This document shows positions 34,448 through 48,799 of a stretch of DNA of 64,000 nucleotides, one piece after another. The position numbers and the translations under genes are program-made. How positions within the stretch are numbered: position 1 is the first letter of the stretch; every line of letters starts with the position of its first letter. The notes beneath the pieces were generated by a model that saw only the letters and a program-made list of their open reading frames with translations, had not been told where the DNA came from and made no database searches. The stretch comes from Pseudarthrobacter sp. C4D7 (GTDB lineage: Bacteria > Actinomycetota > Actinomycetes > Actinomycetales > Micrococcaceae). The DNA lies in the NCBI RefSeq assembly GCF_013359725.1, contig NZ_JABFMW010000001.1, positions 186,001 through 250,000 of the forward strand. Reading direction: 5' to 3'.

Positions 34448-34825
34448 ATGGCGAAGCTCAGCAACGAAGAGCTCATTGAAGCTTTCAAGGAACTGACCAT
34501 CATCGAGCTCTCCGAGTTCGTCAAGCTCTTCGAAGAGACCTTCGAAGTTACCGCCGCTGCTGTTGCAGTTGCCGGCCCCGCCGGTGGCGGAGCTGCTGAA
34601 GAGGTTGAAGAGAAGACCGACTTCGACGTCATCCTCGAATCTGCCGGTGACAAGAAGATCGCAGTCATCAAGGAAGTTCGCGCCATCACCTCCCTCGGCC
34701 TCAAGGAAGCCAAGGACCTGGTTGACAGCGCCCCCAAGGCTGTTCTCGAAGGCGCCAACAAGGAAGCTGCCGAGAAGGCCAAGGAGCAGCTCGAGGCTGC
34801 AGGCGCCACCGTTACCCTCAAGTAA
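34448..34825 (+). CDS. rplL: 50S ribosomal protein L7/L12
   Basis: The multimeric stalk protein that recruits translation GTPases. An N-terminal dimerisation domain ([24 protein letters not shown]), a flexible Ala/Gly-rich hinge (about residues 38-55) and a C-terminal factor-binding domain ([42 protein letters not shown]) are all present. The length is 125 residues. An AGGAAGGACGCC site precedes it, 77 bases after rplJ. Confidence 0.98.
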   Translation: MAKLSNEELIEAFKELTIIELSEFVKLFEETFEVTAAAVAVAGPAGGGAAEEVEEKTDFDVILESAGDKKIAVIKEVRAITSLGLKEAKDLVDSAPKAVLEGANKEAAEKAKEQLEAAGATVTLK

Positions 34826-34840
34826 CAACGCCTTTCCTTC

Positions 34841-34880
34841 GGAAACCCCGTCCACTTCGGTGGGCGGGGTTTCCTGCTTT
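34841..34880 (+). terminator. Intrinsic terminator after rplL
   Basis: A 15-bp stem (34841-34855 with 34860-34874, one G-U) closed by a TTCG tetraloop, followed by CTGCTTT. It separates rplJL from the convergent ybaK gene. Confidence 0.88.
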
Positions 34881-34897
34881 AACGGCAGCGCTTCGTT

Positions 34898-35395
34898 TCA
34901 GGACGGCTCGCTGATGTCCGCCACCACTGCGCCCAGCGCCGCGGTCAGGGCATCGGCGTCCACGAACGCGCTGTAGCCGTGCGCCCCGGCGCCCATCGAG
35001 ATGCGCCGCCCGGTGATCGTGGTGTCCGCGTAAACAGGCCACGCGGTGGTACTGCCCAGCGGCGTAATGGTGCCCCGTTCGTATCCGGTAGCCTCCAGCG
35101 CAGTTCCCGCGGGCGGCAGCGACAACTTATTCACCCCCACCAGGGCACGGAGCTTGGGCCAGGAAATCTGCCGGTCCCCGGGAATCAGGGCGAAGAGGAA
35201 CGTCCCGTCCTTGTGCTTGACCACCAGGGACTTGACGATGTCCGCCGGTGTGATCCCAAGGACCTCCGCAGCCTCTTCCAGGCTCTTGGCGGCCGGCCTT
35301 TCCACCACATCAACCTGCAGGCCGCGGGCTGCGGCGTCGGCCAGGAACCGTTCCCGTCCGACGCCGTCCGTCCCGTGTCCGGGTTGCCCCGCCAT
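34898..35395 (-). CDS. ybaK: YbaK/EbsC-type Cys-tRNA(Pro) deacylase
   Basis: An editing-domain protein that hydrolyses mischarged Cys-tRNA(Pro) or a related aminoacyl-tRNA. The motifs are KSLVVKHKDGTFLFALIPGDRQISWPKL (about residues 53-80) and TPLGSTTAWPVYAD (about 112-125). The ATG at 35395 overlaps the TGA of the thiolase gene. A longer reading would add an arginine-rich N terminus (RRRRPGRSP) that is not family-like. The 165-residue length fits. Confidence 0.87.
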   Translation of the reverse strand: MAGQPGHGTDGVGRERFLADAAARGLQVDVVERPAAKSLEEAAEVLGITPADIVKSLVVKHKDGTFLFALIPGDRQISWPKLRALVGVNKLSLPPAGTALEATGYERGTITPLGSTTAWPVYADTTITGRRISMGAGAHGYSAFVDADALTAALGAVVADISEPS

Positions 35396-36594
35396 CAGTC
35401 GCGGTACAGCAGGAGGGCTTCGCCCTGGCCGCCGCCGCCGCACAGGGACACGGCAGCTTTGCCCGTGCCACGCCGTTTCAGTTCATGGGCCGCATGGGCA
35501 GCCAGTCGGGCCCCCGAGGCGCCGATCGGATGACCCAAAGCGATGGCGCCGCCGTGGATATTGCACTTCTCCAGCGGATAATCCAGGTCCTTCAGGGACT
35601 GCACGGCCACCGACCCGAATGCTTCGTTGATTTCGATGAAGTCAAGGTCGGACGTGGTCCACCCCGCCTTGCCCAGGGCATTCATGATGGCGTTGGAGGG
35701 CTGGGAATGCAGGGAATTGTCGGGGCCGGCCACCTGTCCCGGCTTCCCCACCACCGCAAGGTACTCAAGCCCGTGCTCCTCCGCATAGCTGCGGGAGGCA
35801 AGCACCAAGGCGGCCGCGCCATCGGACAGGGGAGAGGAGTTGCCTGCGGTGATGGTGCCATCGGTGACGAACGCAGCGCGAAGGCCGGCCAGTGATTCGA
35901 TGGAGGTATTGGGGCGGACCCCTTCATCGGTATCCACCACCAGCGGCTCGCCCTTGCGCTGCTTGACGCTGATGGGTGCGATCTCGCCGTCGAAGGTTCC
36001 GTTCTTTGCCGCAAGCGCGGCGCGCTGGTGCGACTGGGCGGCGACGTTGTCCTGCGAAATGCGGTCGATCCCCAGCGATAGGTTCCGGGTTTCGGTGGAC
36101 AAGCCCATGGATTCACCGTCAAAGGCATCGGTCAGCCCGTCATGGGCGGCTGCGTCCAGGGCCTGGATGGAGCCGTACGTCCAGCCCTGGCGTGAGCCGG
36201 GAAGCAGGTGCGGTGCACGGCTCATCGACTCCTGGCCGCCGGCAACCACCACCGCGGCCTCACCCGCGCGGATCATCCGGGCGGCATCGATCACCGCGGT
36301 GAGGCCGGAGAGGCATACCTTGTTGACGGTCACGCCGGGAACATTCCACCCAACGCCGGCGCCAATGGCACTTTGCCGGGCGGGGTTCTGGCCGGCTCCT
36401 GCCTGCAGGACCTGGCCCATGATGACGGCCTCCACATCGGCTGTGCCGACGCCGCTGGCTGCCAGGGCGGCCCTGATGGCGTGGGCGCCAAGATCCACGG
36501 CGGTGAGGCTGGACAGCTGGCCGTTGATCCGTCCCTGCGGAGTACGCGCGGCCCCGAGGATGACAACATCGTTGCTGTGTGGGGAGATGTCCAT
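35395..36594 (-). CDS. Acetyl-CoA C-acetyltransferase (thiolase)
   Basis: A thiolase of the acetoacetyl-CoA type. The nucleophilic cysteine lies in VNKVCLSGLTAV (about residue 90), with the second motif NEAFGSVAVQSLKDL and the C-terminal GGAIALGHPIGASGARL and LCGGGGQGEA containing the catalytic His and Cys. At 399 residues it is standard. It could condense two acetyl-CoA or act in acyl-CoA degradation. Start choice is uncertain: ATG 36594 or GTG 36603. It is coupled by an ATGA overlap to ybaK, which seems metabolically unrelated. Confidence 0.92.
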   Translation of the reverse strand: MDISPHSNDVVILGAARTPQGRINGQLSSLTAVDLGAHAIRAALAASGVGTADVEAVIMGQVLQAGAGQNPARQSAIGAGVGWNVPGVTVNKVCLSGLTAVIDAARMIRAGEAAVVVAGGQESMSRAPHLLPGSRQGWTYGSIQALDAAAHDGLTDAFDGESMGLSTETRNLSLGIDRISQDNVAAQSHQRAALAAKNGTFDGEIAPISVKQRKGEPLVVDTDEGVRPNTSIESLAGLRAAFVTDGTITAGNSSPLSDGAAALVLASRSYAEEHGLEYLAVVGKPGQVAGPDNSLHSQPSNAIMNALGKAGWTTSDLDFIEINEAFGSVAVQSLKDLDYPLEKCNIHGGAIALGHPIGASGARLAAHAAHELKRRGTGKAAVSLCGGGGQGEALLLYRD

Positions 36595-36862
36595 GGTTAC
36601 CACTTTCAGTCCGGGTTCGGTCTAAGCCACCAAGGCTATCGTGAGCCTGGTCACCCAACTATTCAAACGCTTGGCGGGCTATGTGCATTCCTGGCCCGGC
36701 CCCTGCCCCGCCGGGTCCGGTGATGGGGGAGGGGAGGGGTTTCCACCCGCTGGGTTATGCACGACGGCGCGCGCTTGCGTAGGGTGGACGGCGAGGCTTT
36801 GCAGGGGGACGCGCTTTGCAGGGGACGCCAGGTCCGGAGCCGGGGATGGACGGAGCGACATC

Positions 36863-37348
36863 GTGAAGAAGACACTTACTGCGGCGGCCATCGCCGCCTG
36901 TACGCTGGCGGGTGGCGCATTGGCAGGGTGCTCGGTATCCGCGCCGGCGCCCGCTGAAACCACCCAGGCGGCCGCAGCGCCGACGCCAACGGATACCGGC
37001 AGGGCAGGCAGCAGCGCCGCTGCCACCACCGGGTCGGGAAGCGTTGCTGCCGGGGGCACCAAGGAAGCCTGCGAACTCTTCAACAAGCTGGTGGCCGACT
37101 ATGCTGCAGTTTCCCCCACCGATTCCCAGGGCTACGAGGACGTCTACTCCAAGGCCCAGGATGCCAAGGACTCTGTTTCGGGGGACCTGAAGGGGCTGTT
37201 CGCCTCGCTGAGCCTGCTGGCCATCGACCGCTCCTCGGCTGCTGATTCCGGGGGGAAGCCGTCCCAGGAATCAGAGGATGCGGTGCGGGACGCCGTCTTT
37301 GCGAATGCCGGTACCTGCACGGCGGAGGGCGTCACCCTGCGTCTCTAG
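36863..37348 (+). CDS. Putative lipoprotein (161 aa)
   Basis: A secreted lipoprotein by sequence. A short basic N terminus MKKTLTAAAIAACTLAGG leads into a lipobox LAGC (Cys about residue 22). A Pro/Ala/Thr-rich linker (about 24-65) and a soluble helical domain with ACELFNKLVADYAAVSP follow. Domain function is unknown; the protein ends CTAEGVTLRL. The GTG start has a GGAGCG site at proper spacing. It lies alone between the divergent thiolase gene and the rpoB promoter. Confidence 0.75.
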   Translation: MKKTLTAAAIAACTLAGGALAGCSVSAPAPAETTQAAAAPTPTDTGRAGSSAAATTGSGSVAAGGTKEACELFNKLVADYAAVSPTDSQGYEDVYSKAQDAKDSVSGDLKGLFASLSLLAIDRSSAADSGGKPSQESEDAVRDAVFANAGTCTAEGVTLRL

Positions 37349-37410
37349 GGGGCAGGCGTCCGGCAAGGAGGTGCCGGGCAGGGGTGCTTGCAATCCGGCG
37401 GGACTTGGGG

Positions 37411-37439
37411 TAGACACGTAGGTTGTTTTGCCGTATCGT
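37411..37439 (+). promoter_or_regulatory. Candidate rpoBC promoter
   Basis: TAGACA (37411-37416, five of six matches to TTGACA), 17 bases, then TATCGT (37434-37439). Expected start near 37446 would leave a leader of about 210 bases before rpoB. The remaining gap (37349-37655) shows no gene. Confidence 0.6.
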
Positions 37440-37655
37440 AGATATTTGCGTCTTCCCTGTTTACCTTCAGCCTTCATATAGCGGTGGGCTTTGCCCGGCA
37501 GCTGGCAATCAACGTGCCGTAACAACGGTCACAGCATAGCCAGTCCGGGCCCCGGGTCATATAGCGGAACCGGATGGTAGCGCTGCGGAGTCACTCCGCA
37601 GGGTGCACAGCGGGGGAGATCTGAAAACGCCTGAAGGTCTGTGGAAGGATCCCTC

Positions 37656-40600
37656 TTGGTCGCCTCGAGCACCTCTAATAACGAAACCGCTAACACTGCC
37701 GACAGCACTGATGGTGCCACTCGCCGGCTCTCATTCGCAAAGATTCACGAACCTCTTGACGTTCCGAATCTGCTTGCCCTGCAGACGGACAGCTTTGACT
37801 GGCTGGTCGGCAATGAGCGCTGGCAGGCACGCGTGGCAAAGGCTGTCGAAGAAAACGATCTCAGCGTCGCCACCACGTCCGGCCTGTCGGACATCTTCGA
37901 AGAGATCTCCCCGATCGAAGACTTCCAGGGCACCATGTCCCTGAGCTTCTCCGATCCGGAGTTCGCTGACCCCAAGTACACCATGGCCGAGTGCAAGGAC
38001 CGGGACGCAACGTACTCGGCTCCGCTGTACGTCAAGGCCGAATTCATGAACAACAACACGGGCGAAATCAAGCAGCAGACCGTGTTCATGGGTGACTTCC
38101 CGCTGATGACCGAGAAGGGCACCTTCGTCGTCAACGGCACCGAGCGTGTCGTCGTCTCCCAGCTGGTCCGTTCGCCGGGTGCATACTTTGAGCGCGCCGC
38201 CGACAAGACCAGCGACAAGGACATCTTCACCGCCAAGATCATCCCGTCCCGCGGCGCCTGGTTCGAACTCGAAATCGACAAGCGCGACCAGGTCGGCGTC
38301 CGCCTCGACCGCAAGCGCAAGCAGTCGGTCACCGTCCTGCTGAAGGCCCTCGGCTGGACCGAAGGCCAGATCCTCGAAGAGTTCGGCCAGTACGACTCCA
38401 TGCGGGCAACCCTGGAGAAGGACGCCACCGAAACCCGCGAAGACGCCCTGCTGGACATCTACCGCAAGCTGCGTCCGGGCGAGCCGCCCACCGTCGAGGC
38501 TGCCCAGTCACTGCTGGACAACCTGTACTTCAACTCCAAGCGCTACGATCTGGCCAAGGTTGGCCGCTACAAGATCAACCGCAAGCTGGGCATCGACCGC
38601 TCCCTTGGCGACAAGGAAGCCTCGGTCCTGCATGTTGAAGACATCGTCGCCATGATCAAGTTCCTCGTCGCGCTGCACGCCGGCGAGAAGACCATCAAGG
38701 GCACCCGCGATGGCCAGGAAGTGGACCTGCGCGTCGAGATCGACGACATTGACCACTTCGGCAACCGCCGCATCCGCGCCGTTGGCGAGCTCATCGAGAA
38801 CCAGGTCCGCACCGGCCTGTCCCGCATGGAGCGCGTTGTCCGCGAGCGTATGACCACCCAGGACGTCGAGGCCATCACGCCGCAGACCCTGATCAACATC
38901 CGCCCCGTGGTTGCAGCCATCAAGGAGTTCTTCGGAACCTCCCAGCTGTCGCAGTTCATGGACCAGAACAACCCGCTCTCGGGCCTGACCCACAAGCGCC
39001 GCCTGTCGGCCCTTGGCCCCGGTGGTCTGTCCCGTGACCGCGCCGGCATGGAAGTCCGTGACGTGCACCCGTCCCACTACGGACGTATGTGCCCCATCGA
39101 AACCCCTGAAGGCCCGAACATTGGCCTCATCGGTTCGCTGGCTTCATACGGACGCATCAACCCGTTCGGCTTCATCGAGACCCCGTACCGGCTGGTCAAG
39201 GACGGCGTCGTTTCCGACGACGTCCAGTACCTGACCGCCGACGACGAGGCCGAGGTCCTGATCGCCCAGGCCAACGCCCCGCTCGATGAGAACAAGAAGT
39301 TCGCCGAAGAGACCGTCCTGGTCCGTGCCCGCGGTGGTGGAGGCGAGCCCGTGCTGGTTCCCGCCGCCGACGTCGAGTTCATGGACGTTTCCCCGCGCCA
39401 GATGGTGTCCGTGGCTACCGCCCTGATCCCGTTCCTGGAGCACGACGACGCCAACCGCGCACTCATGGGTGCCAACATGCAGCGCCAGGCTGTGCCGCTG
39501 GTCCGTTCCGAGGCCCCCTTCGTGGGCACCGGCATGGAGCGCGCCGCCGCCGTCGACGCCGGCGACGTTGTCATCGCCAAGAAGGCCGGTGTGGTCACCG
39601 AGGTCTCCGCTGAGCTCGTCATCATGCTCAACGACGACGGCACCGAGACCAACTACCGCATCAACAAGTTCGCCCGCTCCAACCAGGGCAACTGCTACAA
39701 CCACCGCGTCCTGGTGAACGAAGGCCAGCGCCTCGAAGTTGGCGGCATCATCGCCGACGGCCCGGCAACGGACCAGGGCGAGCTCGCTCTGGGCAAGAAC
39801 CTGCTCGTGGCATTCATGTCATGGGAAGGCCACAACTTCGAGGACGCCATCATCCTCTCGCAGCGCATCGTTGCCGAGGACGTCCTTTCCTCCATCCACA
39901 TCGAGGAGCACGAGATCGATGCCCGCGACACCAAGCTTGGTGCCGAGGAAATCACCCGTGACATCCCCAACGTGTCCGAGGAAGTCCTGGCCGGCCTGGA
40001 CGAGCGCGGCATCATCCACATCGGTGCCGAGGTTGAAGCAGGGGACATCCTGGTCGGAAAGGTCACCCCTAAGGGTGAAACCGAACTGACCCCGGAAGAG
40101 CGCCTGCTGCGCGCCATCTTCGGTGAGAAGTCCCGCGAAGTCCGCGACACCTCCCTGAAGGTTCCCCACGGCGAGTCCGGAACCGTCATCGGCGTGCGCG
40201 TCTTCGACCGCGACAACGACGACGAGCTGCCCCCGGGCGTGAACCAGCTGGTCCGCGTCTACGTGGCCGCCAAGCGCAAGATCACCGACGGCGACAAGCT
40301 CGCCGGCCGTCACGGCAACAAGGGTGTTATCTCCAAGATCCTCCCGATCGAGGACATGCCCTTCCTTGCCGACGGCACCCCCGTTGACATCGTCCTGAAC
40401 CCGCTGGGTGTTCCGGGCCGTATGAACGTGGGCCAGGTGCTCGAAACGCACCTCGGCTGGGTTGCCAAGACCGGTTGGAAGATCGAAGGCGAGCCCGAGT
40501 GGGTCAAGCAGCTGCCGAACCTGCCGCGCGAGAGTGGTCCCACCACTGTTGCCACGCCGGTGTTCGACGGTGCCCGCGAAGAAGAAATCACGGGCCTGCT

Positions 40601-41165
40601 CGATTCCACCAACGTGACCCGCGACGGTGACCGCCTGATCAACTCCTCGGGCAAGACCCGCCTGTTTGACGGCCGCTCCGGCGAGCCGTTCCCGGATCCG
40701 ATCTCGGTCGGCTACATGTACATCCTGAAGCTCCACCACCTGGTGGACGACAAGATCCACGCCCGCTCCACCGGCCCGTACTCCATGATCACGCAGCAGC
40801 CGCTGGGTGGTAAGGCACAGTTCGGTGGCCAGCGGTTCGGTGAAATGGAAGTGTGGGCGCTCGAAGCTTACGGCGCCGCCTACACGCTCCAGGAACTCCT
40901 CACGATCAAGTCCGATGACATCCACGGCCGCGTGAAGGTCTACGAGGCGATCGTCAAGGGCGAGAACATCCCCGAGCCAGGCGTTCCCGAATCCTTCAAG
41001 GTCTTGATCAAGGAAATGCAGTCGCTGTGCCTGAACGTGGAAGTTCTTTCCACGGACGGAACCACAATTGAAATGCGTGACTCTGATGACGCAGTCTTCA
41101 CGGCTGCGGAAGAACTGGGCATCGATCTGTCTCGCGCAGAGCCCAGCTCCGTAGAAGAGGTTTAG
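37656..41165 (+). CDS. rpoB: DNA-directed RNA polymerase beta subunit
   Basis: RpoB of 1169 residues. The rifampicin region reads [31 protein letters not shown], with the usual D, H and S residues, so it looks wild type. Other hallmarks are [21 protein letters not shown], the flap region [32 protein letters not shown] and the C-terminal [29 protein letters not shown] at 37656 ([10 protein letters not shown]) is preferred over GTG 37641 because AAGGA lies at correct spacing. Confidence 0.98.
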   Translation: MVASSTSNNETANTADSTDGATRRLSFAKIHEPLDVPNLLALQTDSFDWLVGNERWQARVAKAVEENDLSVATTSGLSDIFEEISPIEDFQGTMSLSFSDPEFADPKYTMAECKDRDATYSAPLYVKAEFMNNNTGEIKQQTVFMGDFPLMTEKGTFVVNGTERVVVSQLVRSPGAYFERAADKTSDKDIFTAKIIPSRGAWFELEIDKRDQVGVRLDRKRKQSVTVLLKALGWTEGQILEEFGQYDSMRATLEKDATETREDALLDIYRKLRPGEPPTVEAAQSLLDNLYFNSKRYDLAKVGRYKINRKLGIDRSLGDKEASVLHVEDIVAMIKFLVALHAGEKTIKGTRDGQEVDLRVEIDDIDHFGNRRIRAVGELIENQVRTGLSRMERVVRERMTTQDVEAITPQTLINIRPVVAAIKEFFGTSQLSQFMDQNNPLSGLTHKRRLSALGPGGLSRDRAGMEVRDVHPSHYGRMCPIETPEGPNIGLIGSLASYGRINPFGFIETPYRLVKDGVVSDDVQYLTADDEAEVLIAQANAPLDENKKFAEETVLVRARGGGGEPVLVPAADVEFMDVSPRQMVSVATALIPFLEHDDANRALMGANMQRQAVPLVRSEAPFVGTGMERAAAVDAGDVVIAKKAGVVTEVSAELVIMLNDDGTETNYRINKFARSNQGNCYNHRVLVNEGQRLEVGGIIADGPATDQGELALGKNLLVAFMSWEGHNFEDAIILSQRIVAEDVLSSIHIEEHEIDARDTKLGAEEITRDIPNVSEEVLAGLDERGIIHIGAEVEAGDILVGKVTPKGETELTPEERLLRAIFGEKSREVRDTSLKVPHGESGTVIGVRVFDRDNDDELPPGVNQLVRVYVAAKRKITDGDKLAGRHGNKGVISKILPIEDMPFLADGTPVDIVLNPLGVPGRMNVGQVLETHLGWVAKTGWKIEGEPEWVKQLPNLPRESGPTTVATPVFDGAREEEITGLLDSTNVTRDGDRLINSSGKTRLFDGRSGEPFPDPISVGYMYILKLHHLVDDKIHARSTGPYSMITQQPLGGKAQFGGQRFGEMEVWALEAYGAAYTLQELLTIKSDDIHGRVKVYEAIVKGENIPEPGVPESFKVLIKEMQSLCLNVEVLSTDGTTIEMRDSDDAVFTAAEELGIDLSRAEPSSVEEV

Positions 41166-41269
41166 CAGGCGGGCGTACGACGACGGGTGACCACCCGCCG
41201 TCGTACCCCACCTCCCTCATCCCGCACCAAGACTTCAGAATTTAGAGAACAAGAGAGAACAGGGACCAT

Positions 41270-45169
<3,900 letters not shown>

Positions 45170-45180
45170 CCAGCCCTGCG

Positions 45181-45228
45181 AAGGCCCCGTTTCTCTTCGG
45201 CAGTTTGCCGGGGAGGGGCGGGGCCTTT
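45181..45228 (+). terminator. Intrinsic terminator after rpoC
   Basis: AAGGCCCCG (45181-45189) pairs with CGGGGCCTT (45219-45227), with an inner hairpin, followed by TCG. It lies 12 bases after the rpoC stop. Confidence 0.8.
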
Positions 45229-45241
45229 CGTATACACCCGA

Positions 45242-45271
45242 TTAAGCCCCGGGATCAAGCCGTGCTAGACT
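45242..45271 (+). promoter_or_regulatory. Candidate promoter of rpsL-rpsG-fusA
   Basis: An extended -10, TGC-TAGACT (hexamer 45266-45271), with a weak -35 TTAAGC 18 bases before. The remaining 244 bases to the rpsL GTG form a long untranslated leader without a gene. Confidence 0.55.
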
Positions 45272-45515
45272 TGTGTGTAATTGTTCTGAGTGGCAGTGGA
45301 TGAAGGCCGCCGCAGCATCATTTTGGTTTTGTTCTCATGATGCTGGGTGTGAGCTTGTTTCCGGGTTGCGGGTAAGGTGCGCAACGAATGCCACCATTTT
45401 GCACGCCTAGGCAAGATTCAAGATCCCAGGGCTGCAGGGACAACGCCAAAACCGGAGCAGAGACGGCTGACGCCTGAATGTTCCGGTAGAGATCAAACCA
45501 ACGGAGAACACGAGA

Positions 45516-45890
45516 GTGCCTACGATTAACCAGCTGGTCCGTAAGGGCCGCACGCCTAAGGTCTCAAAGACCAAGGCTCCCGCGCTTAAGGGCAGCCCCA
45601 TGCGCCGCGGTGTTTGCACCCGCGTCTACACCACCACCCCGAAGAAGCCGAACTCGGCTCTGCGTAAGGTGGCGCGTGTGCGCCTCAACGGCGGCGTGGA
45701 AGTTACCGCCTACATCCCCGGTGTTGGCCACAACCTGCAGGAGCACTCCATTGTGCTCGTTCGCGGTGGTCGTGTTAAGGACCTTCCGGGTGTCCGCTAC
45801 AAGATCGTCCGTGGCGCCCTTGATACCCAGGGTGTGAAGAACCGTAAGCAGGCCCGGAGCCGCTACGGCGCAAAGATGGAGAAGAAGTAA
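45516..45890 (+). CDS. rpsL: 30S ribosomal protein S12
   Basis: S12 sits at the decoding centre. [16 protein letters not shown] and [18 protein letters not shown] retain the two lysines whose change gives streptomycin resistance, so the protein looks wild type. The length is 124 residues. The GTG start follows ACGGAGAAC. Confidence 0.98.
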   Translation: MPTINQLVRKGRTPKVSKTKAPALKGSPMRRGVCTRVYTTTPKKPNSALRKVARVRLNGGVEVTAYIPGVGHNLQEHSIVLVRGGRVKDLPGVRYKIVRGALDTQGVKNRKQARSRYGAKMEKK

Positions 45891-45891
45891 T

Positions 45892-46362
45892 ATGCCTCGC
45901 AAGGGTCCGGCCCCCAAGCGGCCGCTCGTCTCGGATCCGGTATACGGTTCCCCGCTGGTAACCCAGCTCATCAACAAGGTGCTTGTTGACGGCAAGAAGT
46001 CCACTGCAGAGCGCATCGTCTACGGTGCACTCGAAGGCGCACGCGCCAAGTCCGGTGGCGACCCCGTCGCAGCCCTGAAGAAGGCCATGGACAACGTCAA
46101 GCCTTCTCTCGAGGTCCGCTCACGCCGCGTTGGTGGCGCTACCTACCAGGTTCCGGTTGAGGTCAAGCCGGGCCGCTCCACCGCACTCGCCCTGCGGTGG
46201 CTGGTTGGCTACTCCAAGGCCCGCCGTGAGAAGACGATGACCGAACGCCTCCAGAACGAAATCCTGGACGCGTCCAACGGTCTCGGTGCCGCTGTGAAGC
46301 GTCGCGAAGACACCCACAAGATGGCCGAGTCCAACAAGGCCTTCGCACACTACCGCTGGTAA
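45892..46362 (+). CDS. rpsG: 30S ribosomal protein S7
   Basis: A primary 16S-binding head protein and likely translational regulator of the str operon in many bacteria. [31 protein letters not shown] and [19 protein letters not shown] are typical. It starts one base after the rpsL stop codon. 156 residues. Confidence 0.98.
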   Translation: MPRKGPAPKRPLVSDPVYGSPLVTQLINKVLVDGKKSTAERIVYGALEGARAKSGGDPVAALKKAMDNVKPSLEVRSRRVGGATYQVPVEVKPGRSTALALRWLVGYSKARREKTMTERLQNEILDASNGLGAAVKRREDTHKMAESNKAFAHYRW

Positions 46363-46430
46363 TACTCCCGGGCGCCGCCGGCTCAACCGAGCCGGCGGCG
46401 AACGTGTAGTCCATCCCAAAAGGAGACCCC

Positions 46431-48545
46431 GTGGCACAGGACGTGCTTACCGACCTTAGTAAGGTCCGCAACATCGGCATCATGGCCCACATTGATGCCG
46501 GCAAGACCACCACCACCGAGCGCATCCTGTTCTACACGGGTGTGAACCACAAGATCGGCGAAACGCACGACGGCGCTTCGACCACCGACTGGATGGAACA
46601 GGAAAAGGAACGCGGCATCACCATCACGTCTGCCGCCGTGACCTGCTTCTGGGAAAACAACCAGATCAACATCATCGACACCCCCGGCCACGTGGACTTC
46701 ACGGTTGAGGTTGAGCGCTCCCTGCGCGTCCTCGACGGTGCAGTTGCCGTCTTCGATGGCAAGGAAGGCGTTGAGCCGCAGTCCGAGACTGTTTGGCGCC
46801 AGGCGGACAAGTACAACGTTCCGCGTATCTGCTTCGTCAACAAGATGGACAAGCTCGGTGCTGACTTCTACTTCACCGTAGACACCATCATCAGCCGCCT
46901 CGGTGCCAAGCCGCTGGTCATGCAGCTGCCCATCGGCGCTGAGAACGACTTCATCGGCGTCGTGGACCTGCTCTACATGCGTGCACTGGTGTGGCCCGGC
47001 GACGCCAAGGGCGACGTGACCATGGGTGCCAAGTACGAGATCCGCGAGATCCCGGCTGACCTCCAGGAAAAGGCCGAGGAGTACCGCGCGAACCTCGTTG
47101 AGACGGTCGCCGAGTCCTCCGAGGAACTCATGGAGAAGTACCTCGAGGGCGAAGAGATCTCGATCGACGAGCTCAAGGCCGGCATCCGCAAGATGACCAT
47201 CAACTCCGAGCTCTACCCGATCTTCTGCGGTTCCGCCTTCAAGAACCGTGGCGTTCAGCCGATGCTCGACGCTGTTGTGGACTACCTGCCGAACCCGCTG
47301 GACGTTCCCCCGATGGTGGGCCACGATCCCCGCGACGAGGAGAAGGAACTGACCCGCAAGCCTTCCGCTGAAGAGCCGTTCTCGGCCCTGGCGTTCAAGA
47401 TTGCGGCACACCCCTTCTTCGGCCAGCTCACCTTCATCCGCGTGTACTCCGGTCACGTGGAAGCAGGCGCCCAGGTGGTCAACTCCACCAAGGGCAAGAA
47501 GGAGCGCATCGGCAAGCTGTTCCAGATGCACGCCAACAAGGAAATGCCCGTTGAGGGCGCTACCGCCGGCCACATCTACGCAGCCATCGGTCTGAAGGAC
47601 ACCACCACGGGCGACACGCTGTGCGATGCCAACAACCAGATCGTGCTCGAGTCCATGAGCTTCCCGGAGCCCGTGATCTCGGTTGCCATCGAGCCGAACA
47701 CCAAGGGTGACCAGGAGAAGCTCTCCACGGCCATCCAGAAGCTCTCCGCTGAGGACCCCACCTTCCAGGTGTCCCTCAACGAAGACACCGGCCAGACCAT
47801 CATCGCCGGCATGGGCGAGCTCCACCTGGACATCCTGGTGGACCGCATGCGCCGCGAATTCAAGGTCGAGGCAAACGTGGGCAAGCCCCAGGTTGCGTAC
47901 CGCGAAACCATCAAGCGCGCCGTGGAACGCCACGACTACACGCACAAGAAGCAGACCGGTGGTTCGGGTCAGTTCGCAAAGATCCAGATTGCCATCGAGC
48001 CGCTGGACACCGCCGAGGGCGAGCTGTACGAGTTCGAGAACAAGGTCACTGGTGGCCGCGTTCCGCGCGAGTACATCCCGTCTGTTGACGCGGGCATCCA
48101 GGATGCACTGAACGACGGCGTCCTGGCCGGTTACCCGGTTGTCGGCATCAAGGCCACGCTGATCGACGGCGCGTACCACGATGTTGACTCTTCGGAAATG
48201 GCGTTCAAGATCGCCGGCCGTATGGCTTTCAAGGAAGCTGCACGCAAGGCGAACCCGGTTCTGCTCGAACCGCTGATGGATGTCGAGGTCCGCACCCCTG
48301 AGGAATACATGGGTGAAGTTATCGGTGACCTCAACTCCCGCCGTGGCCAGATGCAGTCCATGGAAGATGCCCAGGGCGTCAAGGTCATCCGTGCGCACGT
48401 TCCGCTGTCCGGCATGTTCGGCTACATCGGTGACCTGCGTTCCAAGACCCAGGGCCGCGCTGTGTACTCCATGACGTTCAACAGCTACGCCGAGGTCCCG
48501 AAGGCAGTTGCCGACGAGATCATCCAGAAGTCCCGCGGCGAGTAG
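46431..48545 (+). CDS. fusA: Elongation factor G
   Basis: Translocase GTPase of 704 residues. G1 is [15 protein letters not shown], the switch region includes [12 protein letters not shown]3 is DTPGHVDF and G4 is NKMDKLG. The later domains contain HRIGKL-like and GMGELHLDI segments and VPREYIPSV. The GTG start follows AAAAGGAGA. It lies 68 bases after rpsG, in the same operon. Confidence 0.98.
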   Translation: MAQDVLTDLSKVRNIGIMAHIDAGKTTTTERILFYTGVNHKIGETHDGASTTDWMEQEKERGITITSAAVTCFWENNQINIIDTPGHVDFTVEVERSLRVLDGAVAVFDGKEGVEPQSETVWRQADKYNVPRICFVNKMDKLGADFYFTVDTIISRLGAKPLVMQLPIGAENDFIGVVDLLYMRALVWPGDAKGDVTMGAKYEIREIPADLQEKAEEYRANLVETVAESSEELMEKYLEGEEISIDELKAGIRKMTINSELYPIFCGSAFKNRGVQPMLDAVVDYLPNPLDVPPMVGHDPRDEEKELTRKPSAEEPFSALAFKIAAHPFFGQLTFIRVYSGHVEAGAQVVNSTKGKKERIGKLFQMHANKEMPVEGATAGHIYAAIGLKDTTTGDTLCDANNQIVLESMSFPEPVISVAIEPNTKGDQEKLSTAIQKLSAEDPTFQVSLNEDTGQTIIAGMGELHLDILVDRMRREFKVEANVGKPQVAYRETIKRAVERHDYTHKKQTGGSGQFAKIQIAIEPLDTAEGELYEFENKVTGGRVPREYIPSVDAGIQDALNDGVLAGYPVVGIKATLIDGAYHDVDSSEMAFKIAGRMAFKEAARKANPVLLEPLMDVEVRTPEEYMGEVIGDLNSRRGQMQSMEDAQGVKVIRAHVPLSGMFGYIGDLRSKTQGRAVYSMTFNSYAEVPKAVADEIIQKSRGE

Positions 48546-48607
48546 TCCTTCCGGACTTTCGAAGCGAACACCTCGGTCGCACCGTCCGCCAGCGGACAGC
48601 GTGGCCG

Positions 48608-48659
48608 GTGCAGGTGGCCGGTCCGGCCGGAGTTGATCCGGCCGGACCGGCGCCTGCAC
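48608..48659 (+). terminator. Long hairpin between fusA and tuf
   Basis: A perfect 13-bp stem (48618-48630 with 48638-48650) extended by a 7-bp outer stem (48608-48614 with 48653-48659). No T-run follows, so it may be a partial terminator or RNase stop, leaving tuf also served from its own promoter. Confidence 0.55.
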
Positions 48660-48702
48660 GAACAGGCTCAGGGGATTAGTATTAGTTCCTGAATCTGCAA
48701 AT

Positions 48703-48731
48703 TTCACCAATCCAAAGCCCCCAAGTAGACT
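48703..48731 (+). promoter_or_regulatory. Candidate tuf promoter
   Basis: TTCACC (48703-48708), 17 bases, TAGACT (48726-48731). It would give a separate tuf transcript with a leader of about 60 bases. Confidence 0.5.
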
Positions 48732-48799
48732 TGCCTGAGTTCTACCGCGATAAGCGCGGCTGGAGGGCAAGCTATTTGAAAACGTTCTAGGAGGAACCT

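Noticed and set aside
37641..37655. GTG at 37641 as the rpoB start
   Set aside because: TTG at 37656 has a better placed AAGGA site and gives the N terminus expected for the family; the longer start adds five non-conserved residues.
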